Source of the DNA: an uncultured Eubacteriales bacterium
Lineage (GTDB): Bacteria; Bacillota; Clostridia; Oscillospirales; Acutalibacteraceae
Direction of reading: 5' to 3'
Assembly: GCA_934444695.1 (NCBI GenBank)
Contig: CAKSDF010000058.1
Span: 1 to 10,726 of the forward strand
Length of the DNA stretch: 10,726 nucleotides
Made by a program: the position numbers and the translations under genes. The notes beneath the pieces were generated by a model. It had not been told where the DNA came from and made no database searches. It saw nothing but the letters and a program-made list of their open reading frames with translations. Shown here in pieces: positions 1 through 6,327 of the stretch (its first letter is position 1; every line of letters starts with the position of its first letter).

Positions 1-462
1 AACCGACTGTATGAGAAATTCATACTGGAGTATTACGCCAAGGAATGTCCGCAGGTAACGGCAACGGCATCTCAAATTCCGTGGGCATTAGATGACGGCA
101 TCGGCACAATGCTTCCGGTAATGCAGAGTGATATCACGCTGACCCAAGGAAGCACTGTGTTGATTATAGATACCAAGTATTACACGCATACGACACAGGC
201 TCAGTACAATGTCCACACCTTACACTCTGGGAATCTATATCAGATTTTCACTTATGTGAAAAACAAAGACACAGAGTTTGGCGATGAACCGCATCGGGTG
301 TCCGGTATGCTTCTGTATGCCGCAACGGACGAAGCGATACAGCCGGATAACAGCTATCGGATGAGCGGCAATCAAATCAGCGTGAAAACGCTTGATCTGA
401 ACCGGGAATTCTCTGTAATTTCGGCGCAGCTGGACGCTATAGTGGATGAGCATTTCTCTTAA
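1..462 (+). CDS. mcrC: McrC, nuclease subunit of McrBC-type restriction system (3' part only)
   Basis: This is the C-terminal 153 residues of a protein whose start lies outside the window; the frame is open from base 1 to a TAA. It resembles the nuclease domain of McrC, which pairs with the GTP-driven translocase McrB to cut DNA carrying modified cytosine. The PD-(D/E)XK core is visible: LPVMQSDITL (residues 38-47) supplies one Asp (D44), and VLIIDTKYY (53-61) supplies D57 and K59. LYEKFILEYY at residues 3-12 is also typical of the family. An internal ATG at 109 exists, but starting there would drop that conserved segment, so the longer partial frame is preferred. mcrB would be expected upstream, beyond the window. 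McrBC genes are commonly found in defence islands; here the gene ends about 490 bp from the 3' end of a tRNA-Pro gene. Nothing in the visible part suggests inactivation. Confidence 0.85.
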   Translation, partial: NRLYEKFILEYYAKECPQVTATASQIPWALDDGIGTMLPVMQSDITLTQGSTVLIIDTKYYTHTTQAQYNVHTLHSGNLYQIFTYVKNKDTEFGDEPHRVSGMLLYAATDEAIQPDNSYRMSGNQISVKTLDLNREFSVISAQLDAIVDEHFS

Positions 463-561
463 CCTTTTAATTATTCTAAAATCCTATACACCGCAAGGCT
501 TTCACCCACGGTGCCTCCGGGATTTGGTACGGCCGAAACGCACAACTGAATAAAGCAAACA

Positions 562-600
562 GGGGCTTTCAAAGTCAGTATTTGACCTCGAAAGCCCTTG
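562..600 (+). terminator. Possible terminator downstream of mcrC
   Basis: GGGCTTTC (563-570) pairs with GAAAGCCC (590-597) as a perfect 8-bp stem; GTCA/TGAC inside the loop can extend the fold. It is followed only by a weak T-rich stretch (TTGTTCT). It lies about 100 nt past the mcrC stop and is the first strong hairpin there, so it may end the restriction operon. The poor T tract keeps confidence low. Confidence 0.35.
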
Positions 601-606
601 TTCTAT

Positions 607-646
607 GCTTTTTCGGCGGTTTTGACCCCGGAAAAGGCTTTTTCTA
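607..646 (+). terminator. Second terminator-like hairpin after mcrC
   Basis: CTTTTTCGG (608-616) pairs with CCGGAAAAG (628-636) using one G-U pair, and the stem is followed by GCTTTTTCTATT. The T tract is better than at the hairpin 45 bp upstream, so this may be the main stop for transcription leaving mcrC. The stem is AT-rich and only moderately stable. Confidence 0.35.
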
Positions 647-820
647 TTGTATCAAAATCAGAAGGAGCATTGACTCTCCCTGTGGAAGAGGAAATGCGTA
701 GCAATTAAATGTCAAGGAACAATTTGATTTTTCTCTGTAACCTTTTGATAAATCTATCTACTTTTTGATTTTTCCCATAAGGGGGCGCAAAGCAAAAATC
801 AGCAGCGCACTTTCTGTAAA

Positions 821-866
821 ATAGAAAAATCCGAGCATTGAGGACTTTTGCACCCGCTATGCTCGG
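821..866 (-). terminator. Terminator-like hairpin, second in tandem behind tRNA-Pro
   Basis: CCGAGCAT (831-838) and ATGCTCGG (859-866) form a perfect 8-bp stem around a 20-nt loop. Read on the minus strand the stem is followed by ATTTTTCTATTTT, so it can act as a Rho-independent terminator for leftward transcription. It lies about 50 bp beyond the tRNA terminator and could be a back-up, the end of a short untranslated transcript, or an inverted repeat from an inserted element. Confidence 0.45.
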
Positions 867-898
867 AAAACAGCTTGCTATAAGGACTTCTTCGACAG

Positions 899-941
899 AA
901 AAATAAAAAAGTACGGTAGCCCATTGTATCATGGACTACCG
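899..941 (-). terminator. Rho-independent terminator of tRNA-Pro
   Basis: CGGTAG...CTACCG (914-919 with 936-941), one mismatch, then CCAT/ATGG (921-924 with 931-934) around a 6-nt loop make a strong hairpin. On the minus strand it is followed at once by TACTTTTTTATTTTT. It starts 8 bp after the encoded CCA of the tRNA, as expected for a single-gene tRNA transcript. Confidence 0.85.
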
Positions 942-948
942 CATTTCG

Positions 949-1025
949 TGGTCGAGATGACAGGATTCGAACCTGCGGCCTCTGCGTCCCGAACGCAGCG
1001 CTCTACCAAACTGAGCCACATCTCG
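949..1025 (-). tRNA. tRNA-Pro, anticodon CGG
   Basis: The minus strand folds as a complete cloverleaf. The 7-bp acceptor stem pairs CGAGATG (1019-1025) with CATCTCG (953-959). The D arm contains GCTCAGTTTGGTAGAGC, the anticodon stem is CTGCG/CGCAG with loop TTCGGGA, giving anticodon CGG for proline, and the T arm carries GGTTCGAATCC. The discriminator is A (complement of 952), and CCA is encoded in the DNA (949-951). The gene is 74 nt plus CCA and reads CCG codons. It stands alone, with its own promoter and terminator. Its 3' end points at the mcrC-bearing accessory DNA, and tRNA 3' ends are frequent attachment sites for tyrosine integrases. Confidence 0.97.
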
Positions 1026-1095
1026 TGATATTTTGCTTTTTATCATTTAAATTTCGCGGGGACTTTGATGTCTCTCGGTTTTTCCGACGAAAGAT

Positions 1096-1124
1096 ATTAT
1101 ATTCTTTAATATGGCTTTTGTCAA
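1096..1124 (-). promoter_or_regulatory. Sigma-A promoter of tRNA-Pro
   Basis: On the minus strand, TTGACA (1119-1124) and TATAAT (1096-1101) are both perfect consensus hexamers separated by exactly 17 bp. The predicted start is near 1089, giving a leader of about 65 nt before the mature tRNA. A full-consensus promoter is in keeping with a stable-RNA gene. Confidence 0.92.
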
Positions 1125-1302
1125 GTGAAATTTGGATAAAAACAAATGTACCGGATTTTAAACGAAAAATGGGAGACGATATGATCACTATACATTTAAA
1201 TTAAATAGTAAATAAAAAGCCAAGGGATTAAGGCAAATAAATTTAAATGACGGTTATAGCAGTAAAAGTTTATAAACTATCTGTTAATTTCATTTTATAT
1301 CC

Positions 1303-1331
1303 TTGACTTGTTTTACTTATGGTGATAGAAT
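1303..1331 (+). promoter_or_regulatory. Sigma-A promoter of the MATE transporter gene
   Basis: TTGACT (1303-1308) and TAGAAT (1326-1331) are separated by 17 bp and lie just ahead of the MATE gene; each box has one mismatch. Transcription should start near 1338. The 170 bp between this promoter and the divergent tRNA promoter is AT-rich, with several TTTAAAT motifs, and I see no gene in it. Confidence 0.8.
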
Positions 1332-1346
1332 AACTCTCACTGTGAC

Positions 1347-1380
1347 CCGCCGAAAGATTTTTCGGCGGTGTTTGATTTTT
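1347..1380 (+). terminator. Leader hairpin resembling an intrinsic terminator (possible attenuator)
   Basis: CCGCCGAAA (1347-1355) and TTTCGGCGG (1360-1368) form a perfect 9-bp stem closed by a 4-nt loop, followed by TGTTTGATTTTTT. It sits between the promoter and the start codon of the MATE gene, roughly 10 nt after the predicted transcription start. As drawn it would release a transcript of about 40 nt and limit expression of the transporter unless something prevents folding. There is no room upstream for a sizeable ligand-binding aptamer. It could alternatively guard against upstream read-through. Confidence 0.6.
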
Positions 1381-1403
1381 TACTTTTGTGTGGAGAAATT
1401 AAT

Positions 1404-2735
1404 ATGAAAATTCAGCTTTCCGACCATTTTTCTTACAAAAAGCTTTTTGCATTTGTTTATCCCACCGTTATAATGATGGTGTTTACATCCATATACGGTG
1501 TGGTGGACGGCTTTTTTGTTTCAAACTATGTGGGCAAAACACCCTTTGCCGCCGTCAATCTTATAATGCCCTTTGTTATGATAATCGGCGGAATGGGATT
1601 TATGGTGGGAACGGGAGGAACAGCCCTCGTTTCAAAGGCTATGGGAGAAGGAGAGGACCAAAAGGCCAAGAAATACTTCTCAATGATGATATACTTTACC
1701 GCTATTATAGCCGTGATACTTTCGGTGGTGGGAATTATCTTTATGCGGCCTGTGGCACAGTTCTTGGGCGCAACCGATGAAATGCTCGATTACAGCGTGC
1801 TTTACGGGCGCATCGTCGTCGGATTCACTGCGGCATTTATGCTTCAGAATGTTTTCCAAAGCTTCCTTGTGGCGGCCGAGCGTCCTAAGATGGGACTTGC
1901 CTGTACCGTGGCCGCCGGAGTTACAAATATGGTTCTCGACGCTTTGTTTATCGCTGCTTTCAAGTGGGGAGTTGCGGGAGCGGCCATAGCCACCGGTATC
2001 AGTCAGTGCGTAGGCGGCCTTATTCCTCTTATTTATTTTATTATGCCAAACAAAAGCAGACTGCACCTTGTTGTGACGGGACTGAAGGCAAGACCCATAT
2101 TAAAGGCCTGCGCAAACGGCTCTTCCGAGCTTATGAGCAACATTTCATCCTCACTTGTGGGTATGCTTTATAACTTTCAGCTGCTTAAATTTGCCGGGGA
2201 AAACGGCGTTTCGGCATACGGCGTGCTGATGTATACCCAGTTTATCTTTGTGGCAATACTGCTGGGATATTCAATCGGTACGGCGCCTGTTGTTGGATTC
2301 CATTACGGTGCTTCCAACACCGATGAACTTAAAAATCTGCTTAAAAAAAGCACGGTTATAATGGGAATAGGCGGTGTGATTCTGGCTGTTGCGGCGCTTG
2401 CCCTTTCTTCCACACTTGCGGGAATTTTCGTCGGATACGACAAGGAGCTTTACGACCTTACCCTTCACGCCTTTAAGATATATTCGATACACTTTGTTTT
2501 TGCGGGATTTAATATCTTTGCCTCTGGATTTTTCACCGCTCTGAACAACGGCGGAGTATCGGCGGCTATATCCTTCCTTCGCACCCTGATTTTCCAAAGC
2601 TCGTCGGTACTTATTCTTCCAGCGCTTTTCGGGGTGGACGGAATCTGGTGGGCGGTATGCGTGGCAGAGGTCGCGGCGCTTGTCATCTCTTTAATCTTCC
2701 TTTTTGTTAACCGCAAGAAATATAAATACTTCTGA
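1404..2735 (+). CDS. MATE family multidrug/Na+ (or H+) antiporter
   Basis: A 443-residue integral membrane protein of the MATE family, which exports cationic drugs or metabolites using a sodium or proton gradient. The length is normal for MATE proteins, and the sequence is a series of about twelve hydrophobic segments in two halves (roughly residues 10-220 and 230-440), each resembling a MatE domain. The first helix region, with YPTVIMMVFTSIYGVVDGFF, and GGMGFMVGTGGTALVSKAMG are typical of the MepA/DinF-like branch. The ATG at 1404 is chosen because GGAGA (1392-1396) lies 7 nt upstream; an in-frame GTG at 1368 lies inside the leader hairpin and has no ribosome binding site. The gene has its own promoter and an apparent attenuator, and is followed by a terminator at 2826-2855. 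The transported substrate cannot be inferred from sequence. Confidence 0.93.
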   Translation: MKIQLSDHFSYKKLFAFVYPTVIMMVFTSIYGVVDGFFVSNYVGKTPFAAVNLIMPFVMIIGGMGFMVGTGGTALVSKAMGEGEDQKAKKYFSMMIYFTAIIAVILSVVGIIFMRPVAQFLGATDEMLDYSVLYGRIVVGFTAAFMLQNVFQSFLVAAERPKMGLACTVAAGVTNMVLDALFIAAFKWGVAGAAIATGISQCVGGLIPLIYFIMPNKSRLHLVVTGLKARPILKACANGSSELMSNISSSLVGMLYNFQLLKFAGENGVSAYGVLMYTQFIFVAILLGYSIGTAPVVGFHYGASNTDELKNLLKKSTVIMGIGGVILAVAALALSSTLAGIFVGYDKELYDLTLHAFKIYSIHFVFAGFNIFASGFFTALNNGGVSAAISFLRTLIFQSSSVLILPALFGVDGIWWAVCVAEVAALVISLIFLFVNRKKYKYF

Positions 2736-2820
2736 TGCCTTTGCAATGCAGGTGCCTTGCAGCGTGTCACTACTGTTATCACGGCAGCAATGCCAAACAT
2801 CGAAAAAATAAATACGACAG

Positions 2821-2860
2821 CAAAAACCTCCGAGAGAGCAATTTCTTTCGGAGGTATCTT
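2821..2860. terminator. Bidirectional terminator between MATE gene and gtrA-like gene
   Basis: ACCTCCGA (2826-2833) pairs with TCGGAGGT (2848-2855), and the stem can extend inward through GAGAG/TTTCT with wobble pairs to a 4-nt loop. On the minus strand it is followed by TTTTTG, a fair T tract for the convergent GtrA-family gene; on the plus strand the tail is ATCTTTATG, weaker. It probably serves both converging genes. The bases from 2736 to 2820 contain nothing I recognise. Confidence 0.7.
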
Positions 2861-2949
2861 TATGTTAGATGTATTTATATTTAATGTGTTCTTAGTTCTT
2901 GTATGTATGTGTACGGCTAAGCTGTGTTACTTATATATTATTTTTAAAA

Positions 2950-3456
2950 TCAGTTTTCCTTGGGCTTTCTGCCGTATATAAAAATCTTTCTTGCGGCAAA
3001 GTTCCATATGAAGGCGATGAGCGTTCCCGCCACGCTTTTGATGATAAAGGGAATACCGTCGGCCTGGGGGAGTACAAGACCCATCGCAGCAACCACGCCG
3101 CTTTTAATGAACAGACCGATTATGCCGATAATCGTAAAGGAGGCAAATTCAGCCGCACGGTTGATGTCATCCCTTTTGAATACCCACAGTATGCTTAAAA
3201 TGTAATTGACCACAAGGCCGATTATAACTCCTAGGGCCACCGAAAGCACATCTCTCGTCAGGGTGAAAAGGCCGAAAACATTTATGTCGTTATGGAAAAC
3301 ATATGTAACGAACAGCCAGCCGGTGAATATGTCCACAAGGGTGGCCGATCCGCCCACAAAAATGAAGCGAAAAAACTGGATAAAGCCGTCGTCGGTAGGC
3401 TCGACCATCAGTTCGCGGAATTTAAAGTGAAAAAGCAGATAAAAGAAATGTTTCAT
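2950..3456 (-). CDS. GtrA family membrane protein
   Basis: A 168-residue protein with four predicted membrane helices (about residues 30-53, 68-93, 105-128 and 138-160), the layout of the GtrA family. Members are linked to moving undecaprenyl-phosphate-linked sugars across the membrane for decoration of surface polysaccharides, though most are uncharacterised. FRFIFVGGSATLVD (29-42) opens the first helix, and the NY...W.F motif (N84, Y85, W91, F93) ends the second; both are family hallmarks. The start at 3456 has AAAGGA 5 nt upstream; the longer in-frame ATG at 3486 has no ribosome binding site. There is no glycosyltransferase partner beside it, so the substrate is unknown. A promoter could not be placed with confidence; the upstream gap is unusually repeat-rich. 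Transcription converges on the MATE gene and probably ends at 2821-2855. Confidence 0.88.
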   Translation of the reverse strand: MKHFFYLLFHFKFRELMVEPTDDGFIQFFRFIFVGGSATLVDIFTGWLFVTYVFHNDINVFGLFTLTRDVLSVALGVIIGLVVNYILSILWVFKRDDINRAAEFASFTIIGIIGLFIKSGVVAAMGLVLPQADGIPFIIKSVAGTLIAFIWNFAARKIFIYGRKPKEN

Positions 3457-3548
3457 AAGCGTCCTTTCGCCCGGCCGAGAAAGCATTTGTCAAATGATGA
3501 ACGGCAGGGATCTTTTGTTTGAGCAATTAAAATTTATATTTGCGGGCG

Positions 3549-3674
3549 GCTGCATAACCATATGGCACAATCGTGCTGCACAACCACACTTTATAACCAC
3601 GCTGCAAATCTTACTGCGCAAGCGTATTATGCTATCACACTTTGTGCCATGTCTTTATACACTTGCCGCGCAGT
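3549..3674. repeat. Repeat-rich intergenic segment with nested inverted and direct repeats
   Basis: Between the GtrA-family start and the HAD-gene stop lie a perfect 9-bp inverted repeat (ATGGCACAA at 3562-3570, TTGTGCCAT at 3642-3650), a perfect 7-bp inverted repeat (ACTGCGC at 3613-3619, GCGCAGT at 3668-3674), a 14-bp direct repeat with two differences (GCTGCATAACCATA at 3549-3562, GCTGCACAACCACA at 3575-3588), and CACACTTT twice (3585-3592, 3636-3643). No reading frame is credible. Operators upstream of the gtrA-like gene, or remains of a small mobile repeat, are both possible. Confidence 0.4.
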
Positions 3675-3689
3675 ATTAATGTTTTTATT

Positions 3690-4481
3690 TCAATCCTCTA
3701 AAATGTCGCCCACCGAGCCGAGAATATACGTGGGACGATAGGGGAATTCATCCACCGTCTGAACCGATGAAACGCCGGTCAGCACAAGCACGGTATCCAC
3801 CGCCGACTGTATACCGGCAATTATGTCGGTGTCCATACGGTCGCCGATTATGGCGGCATCGGCCGAATGACATCCGAGAAGCTTAAGGCCGGTTCTCATC
3901 ATAAGGGGATTGGGCTTGCCGAGAAAATAGGCCGAGCGGCCGGTTGCAAGCTCGATAGGGGAGATCATGGCGCGGCAGGCGGGGATTATTGTGCCGCCTT
4001 CGGCAGGACCGGTGACGTCGGGATTAGTGCCGATGAGCTTTGCGCCGTTCATAACAAGGCGTACCGCCTTTGAAATGTTTTGATAGCTGTAATTCTGCGT
4101 TTCGCCCACCACTACGTAGTCGGGATTGACGTCGTTCATACTTATGCCGGCTTCGTAAAGGGCGTTGTGCAGTCCCGCCTCTCCGATGCAAAAGACCGAG
4201 GCGCCGGGATGCTGATTCTTGATAAATTCGGCCGTTGCAAGAGCACTGGTATAAAAGTGGCTTTGGTCAACATCAAGCCCCATGCGGCAAAGCTTTTGCC
4301 TGAGTTCTAATGGTGAACGTTCGCTGGAGTTGGTTAAAAAGAGAAACTTTTTGTTTTCCTTTTCCAGCCATTCGACAAATTTTTTGGCGGGCGGGAGCAG
4401 CTCGTTGCCGTGGTATACCACTCCGTCCATATCGCATATAAAGCCTTCCTTGGCTCTGATTTTTGAAATATCGTATACCAT
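3690..4481 (-). CDS. HAD-superfamily subfamily IIA (NagD-like) phosphatase
   Basis: A 263-residue cytoplasmic hydrolase of the NagD/phosphoglycolate phosphatase-like branch of the HAD superfamily; these enzymes remove phosphate from small metabolites through an aspartyl-phosphate intermediate. The HAD motifs are in order: ICDMDGVVYHG with nucleophile D17 and acid/base D19; FLFLTNSS with T50; GKPNP with K189; and IGDRMDTDI with D214 and D219 for magnesium. Length fits the family, and a class IIA cap lies between motifs II and III. The start at 4481 is preferred because AAGGTG (4488-4493) lies 6 nt upstream; an ATG at 4487 abuts that sequence and is too close. The far-upstream in-frame start at 4613 would run through the promoter. 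The gene is divergent from spoIVA. The true substrate is not evident. Confidence 0.92.
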   Translation of the reverse strand: MVYDISKIRAKEGFICDMDGVVYHGNELLPPAKKFVEWLEKENKKFLFLTNSSERSPLELRQKLCRMGLDVDQSHFYTSALATAEFIKNQHPGASVFCIGEAGLHNALYEAGISMNDVNPDYVVVGETQNYSYQNISKAVRLVMNGAKLIGTNPDVTGPAEGGTIIPACRAMISPIELATGRSAYFLGKPNPLMMRTGLKLLGCHSADAAIIGDRMDTDIIAGIQSAVDTVLVLTGVSSVQTVDEFPYRPTYILGSVGDILED

Positions 4482-4497
4482 ATTCATCACCTTTTTT

Positions 4498-4526
4498 ATA
4501 ATACTATACCGCGAAAATTTTTTCAA
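4498..4526 (-). promoter_or_regulatory. Sigma-A promoter of the HAD phosphatase gene
   Basis: On the minus strand, TTGAAA (4521-4526) and TATTAT (4498-4503) are separated by 17 bp. The predicted start, near 4491, falls at the ribosome binding site (4488-4493), so the mRNA would have a leader of only about 10 nt. This unusually short leader makes the exact start uncertain. Confidence 0.65.
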
Positions 4527-4537
4527 GATAAAAAGTG

Positions 4538-4566
4538 TAATATTTTCCGCCCAAAAGACATACCCT
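4538..4566 (+). promoter_or_regulatory. Sigma-E (sporulation mother-cell) promoter of spoIVA
   Basis: TAATATT (4538-4544) fits the sigma-E -35 consensus KMATATT, and CATACCCT (4559-4566) matches the -10 consensus CATACAHT at all but one position, with a 14-bp spacer. In B. subtilis spoIVA is transcribed by sigma-E, so promoter type and gene agree. The predicted start near 4573 gives a leader of about 28 nt. It stands back to back with the HAD promoter without overlapping it. Confidence 0.72.
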
Positions 4567-4600
4567 TTACAAAGGTAAAAATGAAAAGAGGACGGAGCAT

Positions 4601-6079
4601 ATGACAAATACAAAGCTATACAAGGATATTGCTACCCGCACGGGCGGAGACATTTACATCGGCATAGTGGGTCCGGTGAGAACGGGAAAATCAACCTTTA
4701 TAAAAAAGTTTATGGATACCCTTGTATTGCCGAATATTTCCGAGGAATATGTAAGAGAACGGGCGACCGATGAGCTTCCCCAATCGGCGGCGGGAAGGAC
4801 CATAATGACCACCGAGCCTAAATTTATTCCCGAAACGGCGGTGGATATGACCTTAGATGGGGTATGCAATATGTCGGTAAGACTTGTGGACTGCGTGGGA
4901 TATATCGTTCCGAGCGCTCTCGGATATATCGAGGATGAAAAGCCGCGTATGGTTAAAACCCCGTGGTTTGATGAGGAAATTCCCTTTAATATGGCGGCCG
5001 AGATAGGTACAAAAAAGGTCATTACCGAGCATTCGACGGTAGGCATCGTCATTACCACCGACGGAAGCATCGGGGAGATTGATCGGGGCGAATACGAGGA
5101 GGCTGAGGAACGGGTCATAAACGAGCTTAAGGAGATAAATAAGCCCTTTGTGGTGCTTCTTAATTCCACCCATCCGAAAAGCGAGGAAACGGCCGAGCTT
5201 GCGGCGGCTCTCAGTGAAAAATATTCGGTAAAGGTTATACCGGTCGACTGTCTCGGTCTCGGCGAGGACGACATAAGGGAAATTATGACCGAAATGCTTT
5301 ACGAATTCCCCATAAAGGACATTAATTTCTTCTGCCCGAAATGGATAAACTTTCTTTCTCCCGATCATTGGCTTAAGGAAAGCGTTTATTCGACCGTAAG
5401 CGATTTCAGCAAAAACATAACAAAGATCAGAGAGGCAAAAGCAGCGGCGGCCGTGCTTGCGGAAAATGAATATGTCACGAATGCTGACCTCTGCTCGGCC
5501 GATCTCGGAACAGGAAGCCTTTCGGTGGAGCTGAGTTTTGAAGCAAGCCTTTTCTATAAGGTGCTGACCGAGCAAAGCGGCTTTGAAATATCCGACGAGC
5601 AGGAGCTTATGAGTACCCTATCGAAGCTCTCGGATATACAGAAAAAATACAGCAGGGTCAAAAACGCCCTTGACGAGGTAGAGGCCACAGGCTACGGTAT
5701 AGTTATGCCCGATGTGGAGGAAATGACCCTTGCCGAGCCTGAAATAATGAAGCAGGGCGGTCAGTACGGCGTAAGGCTCAAGGCCGCCGCTCCGTCCATT
5801 CATATGATGAAGGCCGAGATAAAAACCGAGCTTTCTCCCGTGGTGGGATCGGAAAAGCAGTCGGAGGATTTGGTCAAATACCTTTTGGCGGGATTTGAGG
5901 ACGATCCGCTTAAAATATGGGATTCCAACATTTTCGGTAAGTCGCTCCACGACCTTGTAAACGAGGGACTTCATGCCAAGCTTTCTAAAATGCCGCCCGA
6001 CGCGAGGGGAAAGGTCAGAGAGACCATTGAGCGGGTCATAAACGAAGGCTGCAGCGGTCTTATATGTATTATACTTTGA
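4601..6079 (+). CDS. spoIVA: Stage IV sporulation protein A, spore coat morphogenetic ATPase
   Basis: The 492-residue product has the same length as B. subtilis SpoIVA. SpoIVA is made in the mother cell, binds the outer forespore membrane with SpoVM, hydrolyses ATP and polymerises irreversibly into the basement layer of the spore coat. The N-terminal TRAFAC-like ATPase domain keeps its key parts: Walker A GPVRTGKST (residues 24-32, K30), the sensor threonines T70-T71 in MTTEPKF, and Walker B LVDCVGY with D97. A middle domain follows, and the C-terminus ends in GLICIIL, the hydrophobic tail used for forespore targeting. AGAGGA (4587-4592) lies 8 nt before the ATG. The gene is monocistronic, with a sigma-E-type promoter upstream and a strong terminator downstream. 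It is the firmest evidence that the organism can sporulate or descends from sporulating ancestors. Confidence 0.98.
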   Translation: MTNTKLYKDIATRTGGDIYIGIVGPVRTGKSTFIKKFMDTLVLPNISEEYVRERATDELPQSAAGRTIMTTEPKFIPETAVDMTLDGVCNMSVRLVDCVGYIVPSALGYIEDEKPRMVKTPWFDEEIPFNMAAEIGTKKVITEHSTVGIVITTDGSIGEIDRGEYEEAEERVINELKEINKPFVVLLNSTHPKSEETAELAAALSEKYSVKVIPVDCLGLGEDDIREIMTEMLYEFPIKDINFFCPKWINFLSPDHWLKESVYSTVSDFSKNITKIREAKAAAAVLAENEYVTNADLCSADLGTGSLSVELSFEASLFYKVLTEQSGFEISDEQELMSTLSKLSDIQKKYSRVKNALDEVEATGYGIVMPDVEEMTLAEPEIMKQGGQYGVRLKAAAPSIHMMKAEIKTELSPVVGSEKQSEDLVKYLLAGFEDDPLKIWDSNIFGKSLHDLVNEGLHAKLSKMPPDARGKVRETIERVINEGCSGLICIIL

Positions 6080-6138
6080 TTTATTTAAAGGGAATATACC
6101 GAAACAGACCAAAACAAAATACACTATGCAAAAGCGGG

Positions 6139-6168
6139 GCACGGCGGGATTTTTCGCCGTGCTTTTTT
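6139..6168 (+). terminator. Rho-independent terminator of spoIVA
   Basis: GCACGGCG (6139-6146) and CGCCGTGC (6155-6162) form a perfect 8-bp GC-rich stem with an 8-nt loop, followed by six T residues (6163-6168). It lies 60 bp after the spoIVA stop and separates spoIVA from the downstream operon. Confidence 0.92.
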
Positions 6169-6215
6169 AATATTGGAATTTTGATTTTACGGCAGGTATA
6201 TTTTTGTTTTTTGTG

Positions 6216-6244
6216 TTTACATTTATGCAGAAATGTGATACAAT
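6216..6244 (+). promoter_or_regulatory. Sigma-A promoter of the asp23-nusB-xseAB-ispA operon
   Basis: TTTACA (6216-6221) and TACAAT (6239-6244) each have one mismatch to consensus and are separated by 17 bp. Transcription should start near 6251, leaving a leader of about 115 nt. This is the only convincing promoter seen between 6170 and the end of the window. Confidence 0.8.
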
Positions 6245-6280
6245 ATAAAAACAGATATAATGTGCTTTTTGTACCTGCAC

Positions 6281-6327
6281 TTTTGCGGGCGCAAAAATTC
6301 ATGCGGCTTCTTTAAACCCGCATTTTG
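6281..6327 (+). promoter_or_regulatory. Two small stem-loops in the operon leader
   Basis: Within the untranslated leader, TTTTGC (6281-6286) pairs with GCAAAA (6291-6296), and ATGCGG (6301-6306) pairs with CCGCAT (6318-6323) ahead of TTTTG. The second has the outline of a weak terminator. These may be attenuation or RNA-stability elements; no known riboswitch class is recognisable. Confidence 0.3.

Larger units (their letters stand above)
463..898. other. Gene-poor accessory spacer with stem-loops and broken reading frames
   Basis: No credible gene is visible between mcrC and the tRNA-Pro terminator. One forward frame is open for 73 codons (480-701) but has no ATG or GTG start and no ribosome binding site. 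A second short forward frame ends at a TAA at 706-708 with a protein-like tail (ALTLPVEEEMRSN). The minus-strand frame at 705-932 runs through the tRNA terminator hairpin and is rejected. The segment holds hairpins at 563-597, 608-636 and 831-866, listed separately where supportable. The pattern suits the decayed end of an integrated element, but no integrase, insertion-sequence end or duplicated attachment site can be seen. Confidence 0.4.

Noticed and set aside
705..932. 75-codon minus-strand frame left of tRNA-Pro
   Set aside because: It begins inside the tRNA terminator hairpin, crosses a second terminator-like hairpin, and shows no recognisable domain.
1368..1403. Longer MATE start at a GTG (12 extra residues)
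   Set aside because: The GTG lies inside the leader hairpin with no ribosome binding site, whereas ATG 1404 has GGAGA at a proper distance.
4654..5575. Long minus-strand frames (206 and 240 codons) opposite spoIVA
   Set aside because: They are antisense to a full-length, motif-complete SpoIVA and have low-complexity Ser-rich or meaningless translations.
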